Origin: Seiridium cupressi
Taxonomy: Eukaryota; Ascomycota; Sordariomycetes; Amphisphaeriales; Sporocadaceae
Direction of reading: 5' to 3'
NCBI GenBank assembly: GCA_036674765.1
Contig: JARVKI010000007.1
Location: forward strand, 62,001-126,000
Length of the DNA: 64,000 bases
Position numbers and translations under genes: made by a program. How positions within the stretch are numbered: the stretch's first letter is position 1; each line of letters begins with the position of its first letter. Of the stretch, positions 1 to 11,008 are shown in pieces. Below the pieces are notes generated by a model. It did no database searches. It had not been told where the DNA came from and saw nothing but the letters and a program-made list of their open reading frames with translations.

Positions 1-532
1 CGTCCGTAGATGTTCGATAGTGGCCTCCAAAATAGCGGTGCGCCGCCCAGAATGGCGATTACGAGAGAGGTAAGATAACTGGCTTGTTGAACCTCGATAT
101 CGAAATCCTTAGCGATATCGACAAAGGCGGACTGGATTGCTGCTGCGGTGAAAGTGCCCATCATGGCATGGAAAGCTACCAACACCAGATTGATAATTTT
201 CTTTCGTCTCTATCAGAACAATATAATCTAATTACTGGCTGAGGTGACAACTCACTGTGCTTCGCGGCCAGTTGTATGGATCTGCGGGATCCATGCTGGG
301 AACCGGCTCGAGAGCTAGATGCCCGTGCCTATCCATCAAGTATTGCCGGTGCTCGTCGGACAAGTCTTCGACACTATTCTGTGGGCAGAAATAGTATTAG
401 CGAATCTGAATGCTAGAGTCTCTTGATGTCGAGGTTGCAACATACAGACGCCGGCGCCTGGCCGTTCTGGCGCTCCGTGTCTTCCAGCTGCGTCTTCTCC
501 ATCTTCGGGTTGGTGGATTCGGGAGACGCCAT
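1..532 (-). CDS. MFS transporter, 5' part (runs off left edge)
   Basis: N-terminal part of a major facilitator superfamily permease, expected in the plasma membrane. Exons read as 532-446, 378-256 and 209-1 on the minus strand. The start is the ATG at 532, followed by a short hydrophilic tail. Exon 2 ends in the DPADPYNWPR motif that precedes the first membrane helix in fungal drug/polyamine-type (DHA1/Hol1-like) transporters. Exon 3 gives helix 1 (INLVLVAFHAMMGTFTAAAI) and the start of helix 2, with the family's SYLTSL and GGAPLFWRPLSN stretches. The rest lies outside the window. The fold is secure; the substrate cannot be told from this part. Confidence 0.85.
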
Positions 533-3500
533 CGTTGCCAATTCTAAATGCTGGAATCAGTTCGAGTTACCGTTCGACAGATGTAGGACGAACAGTAGCA
601 CAACTTCAAGCCAGAACAGACGATCAAGATCTAGAGAGCCAGATCTCCGCCAAGCGAAGGGGGAAGTTGGTAAATAACTGCTTCAGAGATATGGAGGCGT
701 GTTCCTCCCGAAACATCTACCACCGCAGTGCGGAGATGCAAGGGAAGCTGAAGCTACTCCACGTCGCGCCCATCTTCGACTGCTAAGTCCACTCTGACCT
801 CAACCCACTACAGAGGTCTGGTTGGTTCTGTGCGGGATACAGGGGCCTGTCGTCGGTAGATCGCCACCGATTGAGTAATAGATAGCGCTGAAATCCCCCA
901 TGTCGGATGCAGAACAATCTCCGCAAAGACGCAGCCTCTGCCCCTGCGCTATCGCCGTTGTGTGGGAGAATGGTCTTATTCCCGATTAGATGACTCGAGC
1001 CAACGTTAGGTTTCGTCCATAACTTGTGTACGACCAATTGGGGGATACGACGACGGTCCAAATGTTCAATGATGCAGAGTTCGGCAACCCGGTTTTGCCA
1101 TACCGGATTTGTTATCTTAACAAAGCTTGGGTAACGTTGGCAGCCATGGCTTGCTTGGTACCAAACGCCTCACAGATCACAGCCGACTAGCCGCGTCATG
1201 GTGCTTGCCATGACAGATCCCGGGTCAGCGCTCAGCCAGGATTCTCCAAAAGGAAGCTGGCTGGCAAATCAAATCGACCCAAGAGTCCAAGCCAGCAGGC
1301 CTTAGCACCCGGATGGAGGTTGCCGGAACTACATATGTCCTGTGTATGCACCAACTTTGCACGCGACTGAGAACTGTCGGCGTATCGCAGTGTACAACCA
1401 GGCAATAGAGCCCTACAAGGTACGCTGAAGATTGTTGCAACTCCCAGATTCAGTTGCGCAAAATTACAACTCAATCCCCACGGCGCTGTGATGCATGTTA
1501 AAGCCTGTGCAGGACATGCAACTGGCCTTGATATACGCCATGCTGTCTAGCTGCTAGCCGGCGGGGCGAGCCGGCTGGGCAACGTCCACTGCAGATGCAC
1601 AATGATACCTACCTACATTATTCAATATAGACTCACAATCCAGTCGTACATATGATAGCGATGAAACATGCATGAGGCTGTTTCAAGTACTGTCGGGCCG
1701 TTTTGCGATCGTCACTCGGTCTGCCAAAAGAGCAGATTCACCTACAAAGAATTAAATGCTACTCAAAGCCCAATTGCCGACTTCTGTAGCCGCTGCTCGC
1801 AGTGACGGGTGTTGCAGATGCAAGCTAATGTACGGGGGTGCTACGGTTTACCGTACTGTACTACCAGGAGGTCCGCACAGAAAGATGCACACTTCCCCAC
1901 ATATTTCGGCCAAATTTGAACAAATATCAATACTAGAAGTCGAGGGAAAATCGTAAAATCTTCAAACTTCGTATCTGGATTAATTGCTCTATTTCCTATA
2001 AGCCAATATTTTTCTAAAGATTTAATTTCCGTTATTATGTTGAGTTATATGTTCGCGAAAGCAGTGCGGCTTAGAGAAGTGTGCATCTTCCTGTGCGGAC
2101 CTCCTGCTACTATTCCTCTAAATCTAAACCCCAACGGTGGAGTCGTCCGGCTCCAGACTTCACTAAGTTAGCCCCGTCATTAGTGCCAGGTGCTAGGCAT
2201 TCTGGCATTGTGTACCGCTTTACCGACCTCATCCACCGGTATCACCGTTCGTGGTGGAACCTTTGTTCTCCTCGTTCCACCTTCGCCTTTCCTGTCGCTA
2301 ACAAGAATTCCTGAAAGAAGGAGCAATGAAAAAAACACATCGCCTGTATAACACAAATCGGTCGCCATTACTAGGCCCAGTGGAAGGATCTGATGCTCTG
2401 TCTGACCTTCTGGCTTGCATGAGTCTGATTGAGCTTCTTCTTTGCCGTTTGTGATTCTTGACTGGCCCAGGCTGGGTAGTGTACATGAGCTAGGTGAAGA
2501 GTGGTTGTCGTTCCGCGCGCGGAATGGTACATTAGAGATCATCACAATTGTAGGCATTTGTAAACTTCCGTAAATCAGACCTAATGCTCAAAGCGACTTT
2601 GCGGTGCGAATTTGGCAAGCGCCGAGGCCGTTCTAAAGCAATTCAAGCTTTTACACTTCGTTACGCCACGTGCCCAACACGCCAAAGATACATTGCGGAA
2701 GCATCATCTCAAGCTGAATCCCTCGATAAATATATAATCACAAGCGTATGCATATCTATTATGACTCTCAATGACCGGATATTCCCCTCCTTTGGTTCAC
2801 GCTGTGGGAATCCGGGGAAATTTAGAGCCTGGTGCCTGGGGAACCGGCCTGAATTTCCCCCGCATTGGAGACGTTGATATGGGGTAACAATCGACAGACC
2901 TGCGTCAGACCTAGCACACCTAGATCATTTGCTGACCCTGGTTCGTGGAGATGTATCAATATTGTATGTCACAATGACTCGAATCAATGTTCATTCGGAA
3001 TTCACTAACCTTACTGGTAGGTAATCAATTTCGGTCGTTGAAGAAGCACCGGGGAACACTTTTTCCAACGCGTCCCATTATGCGAAGCCATTATGGACGC
3101 CCGAATAGCTTGCCCACAGTGAGCCTCATCCTTGGCTCCTGCAGGACAATTAACTATAATTAAATCCGAGAAATGGCAACTCGGAGGCTGGGCGGTACGC
3201 CAACTTGGATATGGTCTGATACACCTTAAAGCTTCCATTAATAAGTGCGCCTCCAGGCTACTCGGGACATACGAACTTTCCGTGCGACTCTGATTTCTTC
3301 ACGAATAGCCGTCTGCCACCTAACCAGTCAGACCTTCATCGTATCACCCTTTCAGCGACTCCAGTTTCCACAATCGAATCAGCCTCCAACACGTACCGCT
3401 TCCATGTGAATTTTGTGTTCCGCTCAATTCATCGTTTACCTCATCGCTGTCACGTATGCTTAGAAAAAGAGACGTACCCGAATTCAGCGCCAGGGGATGA

Positions 3501-3643
3501 CTTCACTGTGTCAATTACCACGAAGCTCGAAAATGAGTTTCTGGGAACAGTAAGTGACATGCAGATTTGCTGATATGTGTGCCTTGCTTAAGATCGTCGT
3601 AGTCGTAATTTCAATAGCTAGGTATACAATCCCGTGCTTCATG
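533..3643. other. long gene-poor intergenic region
   Basis: No gene is recognisable on either strand over 3.1 kb. Short open frames here, such as 2180-2557 minus, have no recognisable domain and no supporting splice structure. The only clear structure is the MITE-like element at 1861-2110, listed separately. The middle of that element is markedly AT-rich. Confidence 0.6.
1861..2110. mobile_element. MITE-like element with 35-bp terminal inverted repeats
   Basis: Two 35-bp arms at 1861-1895 and 2076-2110 are reverse complements with 32 of 35 matches; mismatches fall at arm positions 1, 4 and 21. The arms share the core CAGGAGGTCCGCACAG. The element is exactly 250 bp and is flanked on both sides by the dinucleotide TA (1859-1860 and 2111-2112). 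That is the target duplication expected of Tc1/mariner-type transposition. The AT-rich interior has no transposase frame. A non-autonomous MITE is the simplest reading; a chance hairpin of this length is very unlikely. The parent transposon is not in the window. Confidence 0.75.
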
Positions 3644-4740
3644 CTAAGCTAACATTTTGAACTGCACCAGATACTCATAATTCGATATCTCTTCTCCCAC
3701 TCTCTTGCGCAGCGTCTTGGCATCTTCAGGCCCAAATTCCTCAGCCCACAATAGGGTCATAGCATCTAGGTCGAGATTTTGCTCCTCAGGCTGTCCTTGT
3801 TGTCAGCAGACTCTTGTAGACTAGTTGGTCATGCGCCAAGAGAAGCAACTTGCCTTTACTGTTCTCTTTAACACGCCATTGGATCTGAGCATATCTCCGA
3901 AGAAGCCCTGCATGATGGGATCTCGCGGCCATTCATCGAGAGGCACCGGATTCCATTGATACTGGATACCATTAGAATCGATGCCTAGAGCATGACACAA
4001 TCGCAGCATTAGCCTCTCGGTGTTGTAGACAACATCTGCGGCGTCTATCACGATAGGAAACTTCTGCTTCGCTTCGGCGCCTTTCCGATCGGCTCCTTCC
4101 CACAACTTCATGTAAGCGTCAAAGATGATGCGAGCCCATCGAAGTGTGCTCATCATAGCGAAATCCTCATCTTCTGGATTCAATTTGAAGACCGCCTTCT
4201 GCGCACGGTAGTATGAAGGCACTGATAACGCTGGGTGGCGGATCAAAATGATAGGTGCAACGCTCTCGAAAAGCTCTTGGTGCAACATTGTTGGATTCTC
4301 AGGACCTTGGACGCTCGGTAAGCTGCTGCCCAACCCTTGATCAATATTCGCTTTGATCAAATCTGGGTTGAGTACACAGAAGATGTGATCTTTGATAAAT
4401 GATATCTTGCCCTACTTTTCATTAAACCTTGTTTCTTTAGATGTATTGTGCAGCCATGATTTACCTGCTCAGCAATCGCCGCCGTCGCTTTCATAAGCCT
4501 TGACGCGGCAATACCGTAAGTTTCATCGGGTAGGTCAATCTTATTCGCCAGTTCTTGTTGCGCCTCTTCAGCAGCGGTGCAGTGTTTCAGTCTCAACGTC
4601 ACTCTCTCAGGGCCATACATAGAAGCGCCCATGAAAGGATGGAAGAAATGACTAAGTTGTGGATGCACTGCAAAGAGCTTATTGAAGACCTGGGAACATG
4701 TCCTGGGGCTGTCAAAAACATAGATTCGTGGCTGATCCAT
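3644..4740 (-). CDS. sulfotransferase-like P-loop protein
   Basis: Predicted 324-residue protein from exons 4740-4465, 4411-3860 and 3790-3644, starting at the ATG at 4740. It matches the fungal sulfotransferase-like P-loop family. An N-terminal beta strand and loop (RIYVFDSPRTCSQVF) corresponds to the 5'-phosphosulfate loop of PAPS-dependent sulfotransferases. The segment IILIRHPALSVPSYYR, about residue 135, matches the 3'-phosphate-binding motif with its Arg and Ser. The C-terminus ends in the usual EYLVQFK-type tail. It probably transfers sulfate to a small molecule in the cytosol; the substrate is unknown. A TATA-like stretch near 4799-4804 (minus strand) lies about 60 nt upstream. The exon 2/3 junction was picked because it restores the family reading frame. 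Confidence 0.75.
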
Positions 4741-5128
4741 CTCCGGGTCTATGATGGTTCCGTACAGTAGGTCTCCATGCTAAGATTGACAGAGTCATAT
4801 ATAATAGCAGGCTATGGTATTTAAACCCAAATAACTGTCGCACAATGTGATGCCGCAATGAAATTGAACAGGGGTTGATGCATAGCTTACTAAGAACTAA
4901 CCTGCATGCTTATTTGGAGTGTAGAGCATGAATGGAAGGATTAAATCATAGTGGCGTCCCAAAAAGGTTAAGCAGCAACTTTCGTCAATCTAGAGTTATT
5001 GGACATGATCACTTGTAAGCCCATGACGTAAGATAATGAATGTAGAATTCAAAACATGGTGTCATTGTCCTATGCTGTAACCCATGTCGTATTACGCCGA
5101 ATACCCCAATATTGTTTCGTGCATGTGC
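4741..5128. other. intergenic region
   Basis: Lies between the start of the sulfotransferase-like gene and the stop of the CPV-repeat gene, both on the minus strand. It holds the putative promoter of the former (TATATA near 4799) and the 3' flank of the latter. Nothing else is seen. Confidence 0.5.
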
Positions 5129-5900
5129 TTAATGCTTCGCGCCCTTGGCACCAGTAACGGGACAAACTGCATCGGCTTCCGTGCTTTGTAGTGACGGGTG
5201 CTCAGATACTTTGTCCTAGTAAATGTCAGTGAGCCTGCGACTGATCATTTCTGTCGAGCTACCAGAGCGTACCTTGTGATGGCCGACCGTAGCCTTTGTG
5301 ACAGGGCAAACATCGCCCTCCGAGGCATTGGCGGTACTGAATGATTTGTTAGTCTCAGAACTTGGCTTCAACAATATAACTCCTCACCTCGGGTGGTCAG
5401 GAGGCAAGATGGTCGTCGCGGTCCCCACAACTGGGCAGATCTTATCGTCCATGGCTTGACTCTTGGGCTGGTTCACAGCCTTGTTCAGTACTGGGCATTT
5501 CTGCGCATCTGCCTGGCTGGCGTTGGGGTGATTTGCAGGTAGTGGCACGGAAGGATGTTTATTCAAGTCTGTCATTGCCATGTCAACTAAATTCCTTCTC
5601 TTGTTCAGGCCCGCCATGGTAGTTACTGACTCAAATGATGGTCGGTCTTGGCTCCTACGACAGGGCATGTCTGACCAGGCTTGGCGAGATCGATCTCTGG
5701 AAACGCATTAGCTTCGAGCGGAGGGCACCGTCGACCGTTTGGTATTTCATGTAATATCGCGTAACGTACCCGGATGGGAGGGAGGGAGAGTATTGTTGGT
5801 AGTGCCTGCAAATGTCAGTAAACTTCGCCTAATAGCAATCTTGCGTCTGCTCGGATTGTGAATCCTTACCAACTACGGGACAAGCGGCAGCAGCGGCCAT
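5129..5900 (-). CDS. small Cys-Pro-Val repeat protein, internally duplicated
   Basis: Function unknown. Six exons (5900-5870, 5805-5770, 5696-5631, 5568-5388, 5336-5273, 5215-5129) encode 154 residues. Every junction has GT..AG ends and keeps frame. There are six cysteines (7, 33, 69, 89, 115, 144) and each is followed by Pro-Val: CPVVG, CPVVGA, CPVLN, CPVVGT, CPVTK, CPVTG. The protein has no Trp, Phe, Tyr or Arg and is rich in His-Pro and His-His. Residues 7-44 and 89-126 are copies offset by exactly 82: C7/C89, H21/H103, C33/C115, HH42-43/HH124-125. Introns 2 and 3 (codons 23 and 45) fall 82 codons before introns 4 and 5 (codon 105 and the 126/127 boundary). There is no signal peptide or membrane helix. 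CPV resembles the Cys-Pro heme-regulatory motif of Hap1-type proteins, so heme or metal binding is an inference only. Confidence 0.8.
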
Positions 5901-6523
5901 GGTGGTTGGATTTATGAATGGTGTTGAAGAAATTATGATAGTCGTACGAGGTTGTTGTCGAACGACAGCAGGCAAGAGGGAAGTTGGGTGGTATGTTTGA
6001 AGTTGCTGTTGGACAGGTCGACCCCTCAATTGAGATGGAATTAGTAGAATTTAGCGCTGAATTGGTTCTGGTAATACTGTAGTTAATTAACTTAGCTTCT
6101 GTCAAAAATGGAAGATAAGGCCAGAATGCCTGACCTCGTGGCCCCTCCAGATTGAAACTCTCTTGACCGTCTCGGTGAGTTGGAGCAGGGATCACCGCTG
6201 CAGTGCGCATTTAAGCTACGTCATGTTCCCTGCAACCTGACCTTTGCTTATTAGCAGGCTCATGATTGGCTAGAGATGAAGCCAAATTTAGCACAAAATC
6301 AGTGGACCCTCTTGTAGATTCGGGTATGAGGAGTGAATATGGTGAACATGTCCTAGGATTGAGACACAGTGATGTTCGATGTGATGGTTCCTCGTATAAT
6401 CAATCCAATTGGGAAGTCCTATATCTCGTTGCTTACTTCAGGGCAGTGAGACTAGCCTAGCAAAATCCCGTAAGGCGACGTCATCTAGAGGCAGATCATG
6501 TAGCGATCTCAAAATCATTCGTG

Positions 6524-6557
6524 TTACCTGTGAGAGACGTTTACCTGTGAGAGACGT
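6524..6557. repeat. 17-nt exact tandem repeat, two copies
   Basis: The unit TTACCTGTGAGAGACGT occurs twice head to tail, 6524-6540 and 6541-6557, with no mismatch. It is probably a replication-slippage duplication in intergenic DNA. Confidence 0.85.
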
Positions 6558-7113
6558 GGATGCAGAAGATGTGTGTGTGAATTTGATGGCTATAGGAATC
6601 TCTTCCGACGCCCCGTCTCAATTCCAGTTTCAGGCAATTGCTTCCAAGTGCGCGGGTCTCGGGCCACCGAAAGAGCCATCGGCTTGCACCTCGGATTGTG
6701 GGTTGCAAGACTTCAAGCAATATCTCCACGCACGACACCGATCTTCAAACTATCTAGTATAGGAGGTGAAGAATGATCGAAACAATAGCGGGATCCTACG
6801 CCCTCGGCACCTGAGGGCTAACTCAAATAAATCACTCACATCACGCGTCCATGTCGGGTTCCGACAACCCCTCCGATAACTGTTGTAGAACCTACATGTA
6901 CGCATGGTCAGGTTTCTCTCAATCGTGTAGAATGATGATGATTCGCTGACTGCGGTCACCTATGACACTTCTCCACGAATTGCATGCATGGATAGGGTTA
7001 CCCCAGGTCTCCCCGCACTGCCAATATCTCGGCATCTGGGTCAACCGCGGGACAAATATCGAGCTGGATAGAGAATGGAAGACGTTCTGTTACGATCCCA
7101 TCTCCCTTTGCTT

Positions 7114-7121
7114 TTTAAATA
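7114..7121 (+). promoter_or_regulatory. TATA-like element
   Basis: TTTAAATA lies 66 nt before the alcohol dehydrogenase start codon, a plausible core-promoter position. Confidence 0.35.
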
Positions 7122-7186
7122 GGGCGGACCTATCACAAACTTGTTACTAGACGCAATCAAGCAACACTTGCAACTTTAAACTCAAA

Positions 7187-8873
7187 ATGGGTAGCACAGA
7201 CGGCGAAATCAACTTTGATGTTCCAAAAGAGTGTATAGCTGGTGTGGTCATCAACGAGGGCCCCGACTTCCATATCGAAGTAAAAAATGTGCCGGTTCCT
7301 GAAATTGGTTAGTTGCTCCTAGAACCAAATGGCGATGTAACTTTGAACTAAGAAGAAACATCACTCGTCCAGGTCCCGATGATGTGCTGATTAAACTCAA
7401 CGCTACGGGCCTGTGCATGTCAGATGTACATTTCATGCTCCATGATTGGGCCTATCCACCCATGTCGGTGTTCAATACTCAGTGCGCAGGCCACGAAGGC
7501 GCAGGTGTGATAGTCAAAGTCGGAGAAAACGTGAAGCATCTGAAAATAGGTCAACGAGCCGGCTACAAACCCATACAGGACATCTGCCATGGTATGTTTG
7601 GAAAAGCGAGTTGTGTTCTTAACTTTGCAGGAGGATCCAGACAAATAGAAAGCTAACGTATCTCGATAGTAAGCACCACTCATCTGTATCAGCCTCCCTG
7701 GCACTTGAAAGTCCAAAGAATGGCTTTAACCTGCGGACTCTCATCCTTGTTTATGCCGCCCTACTCCTCCTGCTCAGAAGGAACGGAGTGGCATATACAG
7801 AGATTTTCCACGAGCTTTCGAGGACATCAAGAAGCTGACCTGTTTTTATCCCACAGACTTGTTGGGAATGCCAAAACGGGCGAGAGACATACTGTCAAAA
7901 GGCCGTTCTGACCGGCTTACACATCGATGGTACGTAAATCTTCCTTGAAAGGCAGATTAGCGAGAACTAACGAAAACTAGGTTCATATAAGCAATACATC
8001 AAATCGCCTGAACGGTATACGACCCTGATTCCCGATGGTGTAAGCGACCACATTGCAGGGCCTGTGATGTGCTCCGCGTCCACAGTTTACACTTCATTGA
8101 AGGAGTCTGGACTTAGACCAGGGCAATGGGCCTGCTTCCCGGGAGGAGGCGGTGGGGTGGGCATTCAAGGAGTCCAACTCGCTACAGCTATGGGCTTGAG
8201 GACGGTCGTGGTTGACACTGGCGCTGAGAGACGCAATCTAGCAAAGGAATCGGGCGCGGAGGCGTTCATCGATTTCAAGGAGGTCGAGAACCCGGCTGCG
8301 CGCGTGGTAGAGATTACGGCGGGTGGCGCTCATGGTGTCTTTGTTACTGGTAAGTTCCACGACTTCAGTTTGATGATCTTAACCTAATACACTTGCAGCG
8401 ATACAATCATACCCTATCGCCTTGGACTACCTCGGACCTCGTGTCTGTGGCGTCGTCATGTGGTTTGTATTATGCTGAAAGCTAGCTGTATAATCACGTT
8501 AATACTGCGCAGTATCGGAATACCTCCATTTGGCCAGTTCCACATGGACGTTGATCCAAGCCGCCTGTTGGGCCGAAACCAAACAATCAAAGGCACTCTC
8601 GTCAGTAGCTTGGCTGATGTGGCCGAAACGCTCAATTTCGCCGCGCGAGGTGAGCTAATCCTGTTATGAAAATACTCATTTGGAGTACTGACAAGACAAA
8701 GGTAAACTGCGAATGAAACCTACAGTTGTCGGACTCTCCAAATTCGACGAATCGGTTCAGAAATTGAGGAACGGGCAAGTCGCTGGGTATGTTTGTTTCT
8801 TATGCACTCTGCAGCTGTGACAATCCTGACTAACAAAAACAGGCGTATCGTAGTAGATTTCAACGTGGACTAA
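7187..8873 (+). CDS. zinc-dependent alcohol dehydrogenase (GroES-like), suspect splice junction
   Basis: Medium-chain NAD(P)-dependent alcohol dehydrogenase. Exons: 7187-7307, 7373-7590/7591, 7857-7929, 7981-8349, 8399-8462, 8513-8649, 8702-8786, 8843-8873. Catalytic zinc ligands appear in GLCMSDVHF and CAGHEGAG. The structural-zinc loop has four Cys with yeast-ADH spacing (ICH-TC-WEC-...-YC). The Rossmann motif is GGGGGVGIQG. The exon 2/3 junction is odd. Protein spacing requires exon 2 to end after the CAT at 7590, but the only GT is one base later (7592), so canonical splicing would shift the frame and stop early. That intron is also about 265 nt against 50-70 nt for the others. A canonical branch site and AG at about 7655-7671 suggest that extra DNA was inserted after the original acceptor. 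The gene may be newly inactivated. Confidence 0.8.
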
Positions 8874-9407
8874 TATGCTGCCCGAAATTCTGGTCTGGCA
8901 GAAACCTAGAGAGGTTGGCTCTTGACGTTGTGTCCGTCACCAAGAGTCATGAGTCGAGGGCAAGTTGGAGTCACCGTCCATCCTGCAAGCCTACCAGTCA
9001 ATTTTCCTAAAGAGCAAAGTAACGAATTTCATGTCAAATGTTTGATGAAAATTTGATTGTCATCGTTCACCACTCACCATTCCAAATATTGCCTTGTGTG
9101 TTCATGGTGGAAGAGCTCCAGCTCGGACGACTTCGGTCGGACTCCGGACGGATCTCCGCAAAAGCCCGTCAAGACGCCGGAGACGATTGCGCAACGCGAG
9201 ACCACCGTAAGCCAATTAGCGCTTGTTGCACTTCACTGGCACATAGGTATGTTTGTTTTGTCCGAATTGTCCGGGAGGGAATGCTATAAGGTTCCTCGAT
9301 GACTATCTCTTTTGAAATAGAATCTGTGATTGCGCTCTTCACCTGATACCGTCAACCTCGCACCACTATTTGAATAATTATCTACTTTTGATTGTTTCGT
9401 CCCCAAT
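8874..9407. other. intergenic region
   Basis: Separates the alcohol dehydrogenase from the flavoprotein gene, both on the plus strand. Overlapping short frames at 9038-9302 have no family resemblance. Presumed terminator and promoter DNA. Confidence 0.5.
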
Positions 9408-10661
9408 ATGGCCCCAGGCACAGAGAAGTCTCCCAAGAAGAACATCGTCATCCTAGGTGGTTCTTATGGGGGGGTGTCCGTTGCACATTATGTGCTTAAA
9501 CATGCCATACCAAAGCTCCCGGAGCACGATACCTACCAGGTAATCCTCGTCAGTATCGGAACCGAGGCAATGTGCCGACCAGCATGTCCACGCGCCATGA
9601 TCTCGGACGACTTTTTCCCCCAGGAGAAGCTCTTCGTGAATATCCCCAAGCAGTTCGAGCAGTATCCAAAGGGTCGTTTCCGATTCGTCCAAGGCACGGC
9701 CTCACATCTTGATCAGGCCAATCGGATCGTGTCAGTCAAGCTGGCGAAATCAGATACTACCGAGACTTTTGATTTCCATGCCCTAGTCATTGCGACGGGA
9801 GCTTCGACGCCCTCACCACTCATTGGATCGAATGGAGACCAGGAGCTCCTGAGATCAAGTTGGAAACAATTCCGAGATGCTCTCCCAACAGCCAAGCACA
9901 TTGTAATTGCTGGAGGGGGCCCAACTGGAGTTGAGGCTGCGGGCGAGCTCGGTGAACATCTCAACGGTCGGGCATGGTTCTTCAGCAAGAAATTAGAAGA
10001 TCCTGCCGTTAAGATCACTCTTCTCACATCCGGGTCAAAGCTGCTTCCAGTGCTGCGTCCAGCAATTGCACAGAAGGCCGAGAAACTGCTCGCACAAGTC
10101 GGAGTGACAGTATTCAAGAATGCTCCGGTTCAGGATGTGACACCCTCAGCAACGGGTAAAGACGGGATAGCGGGTCCGGTGACGGTAAACCTCAAAGACG
10201 GCAGATCTATCGACACAGACCTGTACATCCCTGCATTTGGCACAACCCCAAACACATCATTTGTTGACAAGGCTCTACTAGCTAGTGATGGTCGCGTCGA
10301 TACAAATACTGCTACCTTGCGTGTGGATAAGGCTGGACCGCGCATTTATGCCATTGGAGATGCATCTACATACGCCAGAGCTGCTGTGCACCATATCCTG
10401 AACGCGATACCAGTCCTGGGCGCTAATATCAAGCGAGACCTGCTGCTAGAGGCTGGACAGGACGTCGCAGGTGTCGACAGGGAGTTCAAGGAGGAAAAGC
10501 GAGAGATGCAGATGGTACCCATTGGGAAGAGCAAAGGAGTCGGTGCGGCTTTTGGGTGGCAACTGCCAAGCTTCATGGTTTGGTTAATCAAAGGCCGAGA
10601 TTATTTTCTGTGGACGACAGGACCTTTATGGAGCGGAACTCATTGGGCCAAGGAGTCGTGA
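9408..10661 (+). CDS. AIF/AMID-like FAD-dependent NAD(P)H oxidoreductase
   Basis: Intronless 417-residue flavoprotein of the pyridine-nucleotide-disulfide oxidoreductase superfamily, closest to fungal AMID/AIF-homolog proteins related to Ndi1-type NADH dehydrogenases. The FAD-binding dinucleotide fold starts at about residue 13 (NIVILGGSYGGVSVA). A second Rossmann motif for NAD(P)H lies at about 165 (HIVIAGGGPTGVEAAGELG). The C-terminal FAD-contact motif is YAIGDAS at about 323. No mitochondrial presequence or long membrane helix is obvious. It probably transfers electrons from NAD(P)H to a quinone or other acceptor in the cytosol or at a membrane surface. Length is normal for the group. The start is the only ATG ahead of the glycine motif. 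Confidence 0.88.
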   Translation: MAPGTEKSPKKNIVILGGSYGGVSVAHYVLKHAIPKLPEHDTYQVILVSIGTEAMCRPACPRAMISDDFFPQEKLFVNIPKQFEQYPKGRFRFVQGTASHLDQANRIVSVKLAKSDTTETFDFHALVIATGASTPSPLIGSNGDQELLRSSWKQFRDALPTAKHIVIAGGGPTGVEAAGELGEHLNGRAWFFSKKLEDPAVKITLLTSGSKLLPVLRPAIAQKAEKLLAQVGVTVFKNAPVQDVTPSATGKDGIAGPVTVNLKDGRSIDTDLYIPAFGTTPNTSFVDKALLASDGRVDTNTATLRVDKAGPRIYAIGDASTYARAAVHHILNAIPVLGANIKRDLLLEAGQDVAGVDREFKEEKREMQMVPIGKSKGVGAAFGWQLPSFMVWLIKGRDYFLWTTGPLWSGTHWAKES

Positions 10662-11008
10662 ATAAGATCGAATCATCTCGCATGAGGAGGATGTGAGGCC
10701 CTTAGACGTCGCATTAAGGCCTTTTTCCTGAATTCAATCTGTAGCCATGTATTCTTTTCTGTAGCTAGATAAGTCTATTAATAATATCCACCACCCCCAA
10801 TAACCTCATATCAGTGAGTTGAGGTCCAACCCTTCACTTGTTGAGCGCCTCAGGTGGTCATCAGACATTGTCAACTCATACAATGTGCACCAGTCTCATC
10901 CACTCTAGACGACGATGTTGACTGGAAAATGACAGACGGTCCTCCATCAGCTTGCACAGTGTGGAATCACTACGTCTTCTGTAGTTGAGTACACCAGGTG
11001 TAAGTTTC
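10662..11008. other. convergent 3' flanks
   Basis: The flavoprotein gene (plus) and the alpha/beta hydrolase (minus) converge here. Only 3' untranslated and terminator DNA is expected; no further structure was recognised. Confidence 0.5.

Larger units (their letters stand above)
5901..7186. other. divergent intergenic region
   Basis: Upstream region shared by the CPV-repeat gene (minus) and the alcohol dehydrogenase gene (plus). It holds a 17-nt exact tandem repeat and a TATA-like box near its right end. No gene is recognised. Confidence 0.55.

Noticed and set aside
9713..10117. 134-codon minus-strand frame
   Set aside because: Antisense to the AIF-like flavoprotein gene; a shadow ORF.
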